24,745 nt of DNA from DATEMK01 sp035275625. GTDB taxonomy: Bacteria; Bacteroidota; Bacteroidia; AKYH767-A; OLB10. The number at the start of each line of letters is the position of its first letter. Positions within the stretch are counted from its first letter, which is position 1. The stretch spans positions 1-24,745 of the forward strand of contig DATEMK010000223.1 in the NCBI GenBank assembly GCA_035275625.1. The letters are read 5' to 3'. Of this stretch, positions 22,974-24,745 are shown in pieces. The notes beneath the pieces are model-generated. The model was not told the origin of the DNA. It saw nothing but the letters and a program-made list of their open reading frames with translations, and ran no database searches. A program made the translations under genes and the position numbers.

Positions 22974-22997
22974 AAAAGCGTAATTATTTACGCTTTT
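22974..22997 (+). terminator. Rho-independent terminator after the tRNA fragment
   Basis: AAAAGCGTAA and TTACGCTTTT form a perfect 10-bp stem with a TTAT loop, followed by further T residues. It is placed as expected for the terminator of the tRNA transcript. Confidence 0.75.
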
Positions 22998-23078
22998 TTT
23001 ATTGCTGTTTACCTCTGAAAACAGACTACACGCACATTTTTTTCAGCGTACAACGACACCCAACACCGACCCCCTTTC

Positions 23079-23109
23079 AATTGTTCACGTATTTGGTGAA
23101 TTGTTCACG
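23079..23109 (+). repeat. Direct repeat AATTGTTCACG with 20-bp period
   Basis: Two identical 11-mers (23079-23089 and 23099-23109) are spaced by two helical turns. They lie in the gene-free stretch 22998-23325 before the second recombinase, where I find no other structure apart from AT-rich DNA near the start codon. Confidence 0.5.
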
Positions 23110-23325
23110 AATCAGAACGACCACCTTATCTTCGAGGTTGGAAACCAAATCAATGTAACAAAGTTGTACCCGAAATGAAAAGTAAAAAATCAGTAGGTAA
23201 CATTTTTTAATTCCAACGTTAAAAGCAATATCAGGTAATTAAAAACAGAAAAAAATAATTTCATAAATCAATAAAATTCTAAAACAAAAAAAACTAATTT
23301 AACAATTTAACAACAAAAAAATCAA

Positions 23326-24745
23326 ATGAAAAACAAAGAAAAAATTTCCATCAGCCTACATTTAAACAACACAAAGGCGGTAACAAAATTAATTCAACTG
23401 GTAATTCAGTGGGGTTGTAAAAATTATGGTGTAAGCTCTATACCCTATAAGGGTGAGTTTGCAGAAATTTATAACGCTGGTCGTATTTTACAGCCAAAAA
23501 AATACAAGCGTATTACAATCTCAAGTCGGTTAAGTTTGCCGGAGCAATTTTGGGATAAGAAAACAAAAAAATGTTCTGCCCCTTTTGAAAAGTACAACGA
23601 TAAACTTGACGCTCTTAAAAAATCCGTTAAACTTTTGTACGACTCAATTAACGAAACAAAGACAGAAGAAATTATTACCCCGGAATACTTGAAAGAACAG
23701 TTAAACAAATATATTTTTAATCCTGATAAAACAAAGCCTGTAACATCATTTCAGGAAAAGAAAGAAGCAATACAAGCAAACGTTAGTAAAATTTCAAAGC
23801 GTGAAAAAATACATTTGAAAGCTCCGACAGGATTTGCCGATTATATTTATTGGAAAATTCAGGAAATAAAAAGACTACCAAAATTAAACAGGGGTAAGGG
23901 TCGCGGTACAGGAGTGTTAAAGAATTACAATAAGTTTAGAAATTGGTGGTTAAAGTTTGAGAACGAAAAATGTGGGGGCGACCCAATTAATTTACCAGAA
24001 CTTACAGATGATGATTTAAAAGACTTTTTAACTTTCATTACAGAGACAGACAACCCATTAACGGGAGAGCCTTACAGCTTAGATTATTTGGGTTGGTTTA
24101 TTTCTACAATAAAATGTTTAATCAAAGAAGCAAAGATTGAAGATAAGATACCCGTGCCGGGCGTGGAATTACAGAGTAGGTATTTAACAAAATCTACAAA
24201 CGACAACGAAGATGTGTATTTGACTATTCCACAAATACAAAAATTAAAATCTTTGATTTTGCCAAAACCAGAACCAAAAGAACAGGATTTAACAGAGGTA
24301 CGCGACTTACTGGTAATGAATTGTAGCTGCGGGGCAAATATTTCAGATGTACATAAAATTGAAATTGATTTTAATAAGGACGGGAAGCCAACTTATGAGT
24401 ACAGGCGTGGGAAAAATGGTAATAGGTGTTACGGTGTAATAGAAGACCCAGACTTTATGAAACTTTGGAAAAAATACGGTAAAAGTTTTCCGAAAATCGT
24501 AGAACAGACATTCAATGAAAAAGTTAAGATTGTCGGTTTACTTGCCGGGTTTGATAAAAAAATTATACAAAACCCGGTAAATATTCGGACAGGTGACAAA
24601 GAAGAAAAGCCTGAAAAATTTTATAACCTAATACGAAGCCGGACGTGCCGGAAATCAATGGCGACTAACGCTCTTTATCATTATGAAAAGAATTTACAGG
24701 AAGTAAAATTAATGGGAGGTTGGTACACCGAGCAAAGTATGTTAA
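23326..24745 (+). CDS. Degenerate tyrosine recombinase, C-terminus cut by window edge
   Basis: 473 codons are visible from the ATG at 23326; an in-frame TAA at 23308 excludes an earlier start. The N-terminus 'KRITISSRLSLPEQFWDKKT' is an arm-binding-like domain. Residues about 165-285 are a SAM-like core-binding domain ('GVLKNYNKFRNWWLKFENEK'). The catalytic-domain opening is 'DVYLTIPQIQKLKSL'. Aligned by eye, the first catalytic Arg is replaced (CGANISD instead of TGLRxSD; Asn near residue 338). A lysine remains in YRRGKNGN. The HxxR motif reads RTCR, so His is replaced by Arg. The GH motif reads GGWYTEQ, where Trp is a known substitute. The nucleophile lies beyond the window. It is a divergent or inactive recombinase of the integrase family. 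Confidence 0.8.
   Translation, partial: MKNKEKISISLHLNNTKAVTKLIQLVIQWGCKNYGVSSIPYKGEFAEIYNAGRILQPKKYKRITISSRLSLPEQFWDKKTKKCSAPFEKYNDKLDALKKSVKLLYDSINETKTEEIITPEYLKEQLNKYIFNPDKTKPVTSFQEKKEAIQANVSKISKREKIHLKAPTGFADYIYWKIQEIKRLPKLNRGKGRGTGVLKNYNKFRNWWLKFENEKCGGDPINLPELTDDDLKDFLTFITETDNPLTGEPYSLDYLGWFISTIKCLIKEAKIEDKIPVPGVELQSRYLTKSTNDNEDVYLTIPQIQKLKSLILPKPEPKEQDLTEVRDLLVMNCSCGANISDVHKIEIDFNKDGKPTYEYRRGKNGNRCYGVIEDPDFMKLWKKYGKSFPKIVEQTFNEKVKIVGLLAGFDKKIIQNPVNIRTGDKEEKPEKFYNLIRSRTCRKSMATNALYHYEKNLQEVKLMGGWYTEQSML

Noticed and set aside
22928..23158. A 76-codon plus-strand frame across the tRNA fragment and terminator
   Set aside because: It crosses a clear tRNA tail and a strong terminator and has low-complexity composition.
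1..24745. CRISPR array, rRNA genes, intact insertion sequence
   Set aside because: No regularly spaced repeats, rRNA-like sequence or transposase with terminal inverted repeats were seen.

Overview
The window reads as chromosome of a member of the Bacteroidota. It is AT-rich, start codons rarely have a Shine-Dalgarno sequence, several promoters carry the Bacteroidota -7 element TAnnTTTG, and one secreted protein ends in a type IX secretion (T9SS) sorting domain. I cannot name a genus. There are 28 supportable coding regions, two cut by the window edges, and no rRNA, complete tRNA or CRISPR array.

Layout. 1-3359 (minus): a unit for surface proteins, in transcription order a small lipoprotein, a 14-repeat FG-GAP protein with T9SS tail, and a partial SBBP-like protein. 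3724-5282 (minus): a two-domain SRPBCC protein and a small membrane protein. 5420-9809 (minus): OmpW followed by five tightly packed membrane proteins. 9985-11450 (plus): a DUF6010-like membrane protein, DUF3703, and a class III cyclase fused to a YHS metal-binding domain. 11472-16976 (minus): a CoA-transferase followed by a copper-handling set (HMA-MauE protein, DUF3347, a multicopper oxidase with a CopB-like tail, DUF4396). 17125-20823: a helical hypothetical, a unit of small membrane protein, thioredoxin and AAA_28 ATPase, a D-lactate dehydrogenase, and a tandem universal stress protein. 20980-24745: a hypothetical protein and two outward-pointing tyrosine recombinases on either side of a displaced tRNA-Arg 3' half.

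The main discovery is regulatory. An FNR-type dyad, TGAT-N4-ATCA, lies upstream of at least six transcription units: five exact copies and one with a single mismatch. In five promoters its centre is exactly 55 bp from the centre of a near-consensus -7 element, which is class I Crp/Fnr activator geometry (about -61.5). A sixth, before the thioredoxin unit, sits at about -40. This ties OmpW, the stress protein, the CoA-transferase and copper genes, thioredoxin, the SRPBCC unit and the secreted-protein unit into one probable low-oxygen or redox regulon. Much of it is of unknown function, and no Crp/Fnr gene is in the window.

The second notable item is a thioredoxin whose conserved C-terminal glycine codon is TGA; the expected tail continues in frame to normal length. 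The right end is a mobile-element boundary. A tRNA-Arg(UCU) 3' half keeps perfect tRNA spacing but has no 5' half, and it is surrounded by phased repeats and palindromes suited to recombinase binding. Whether the regulon cluster lies inside that element cannot be decided from this window.
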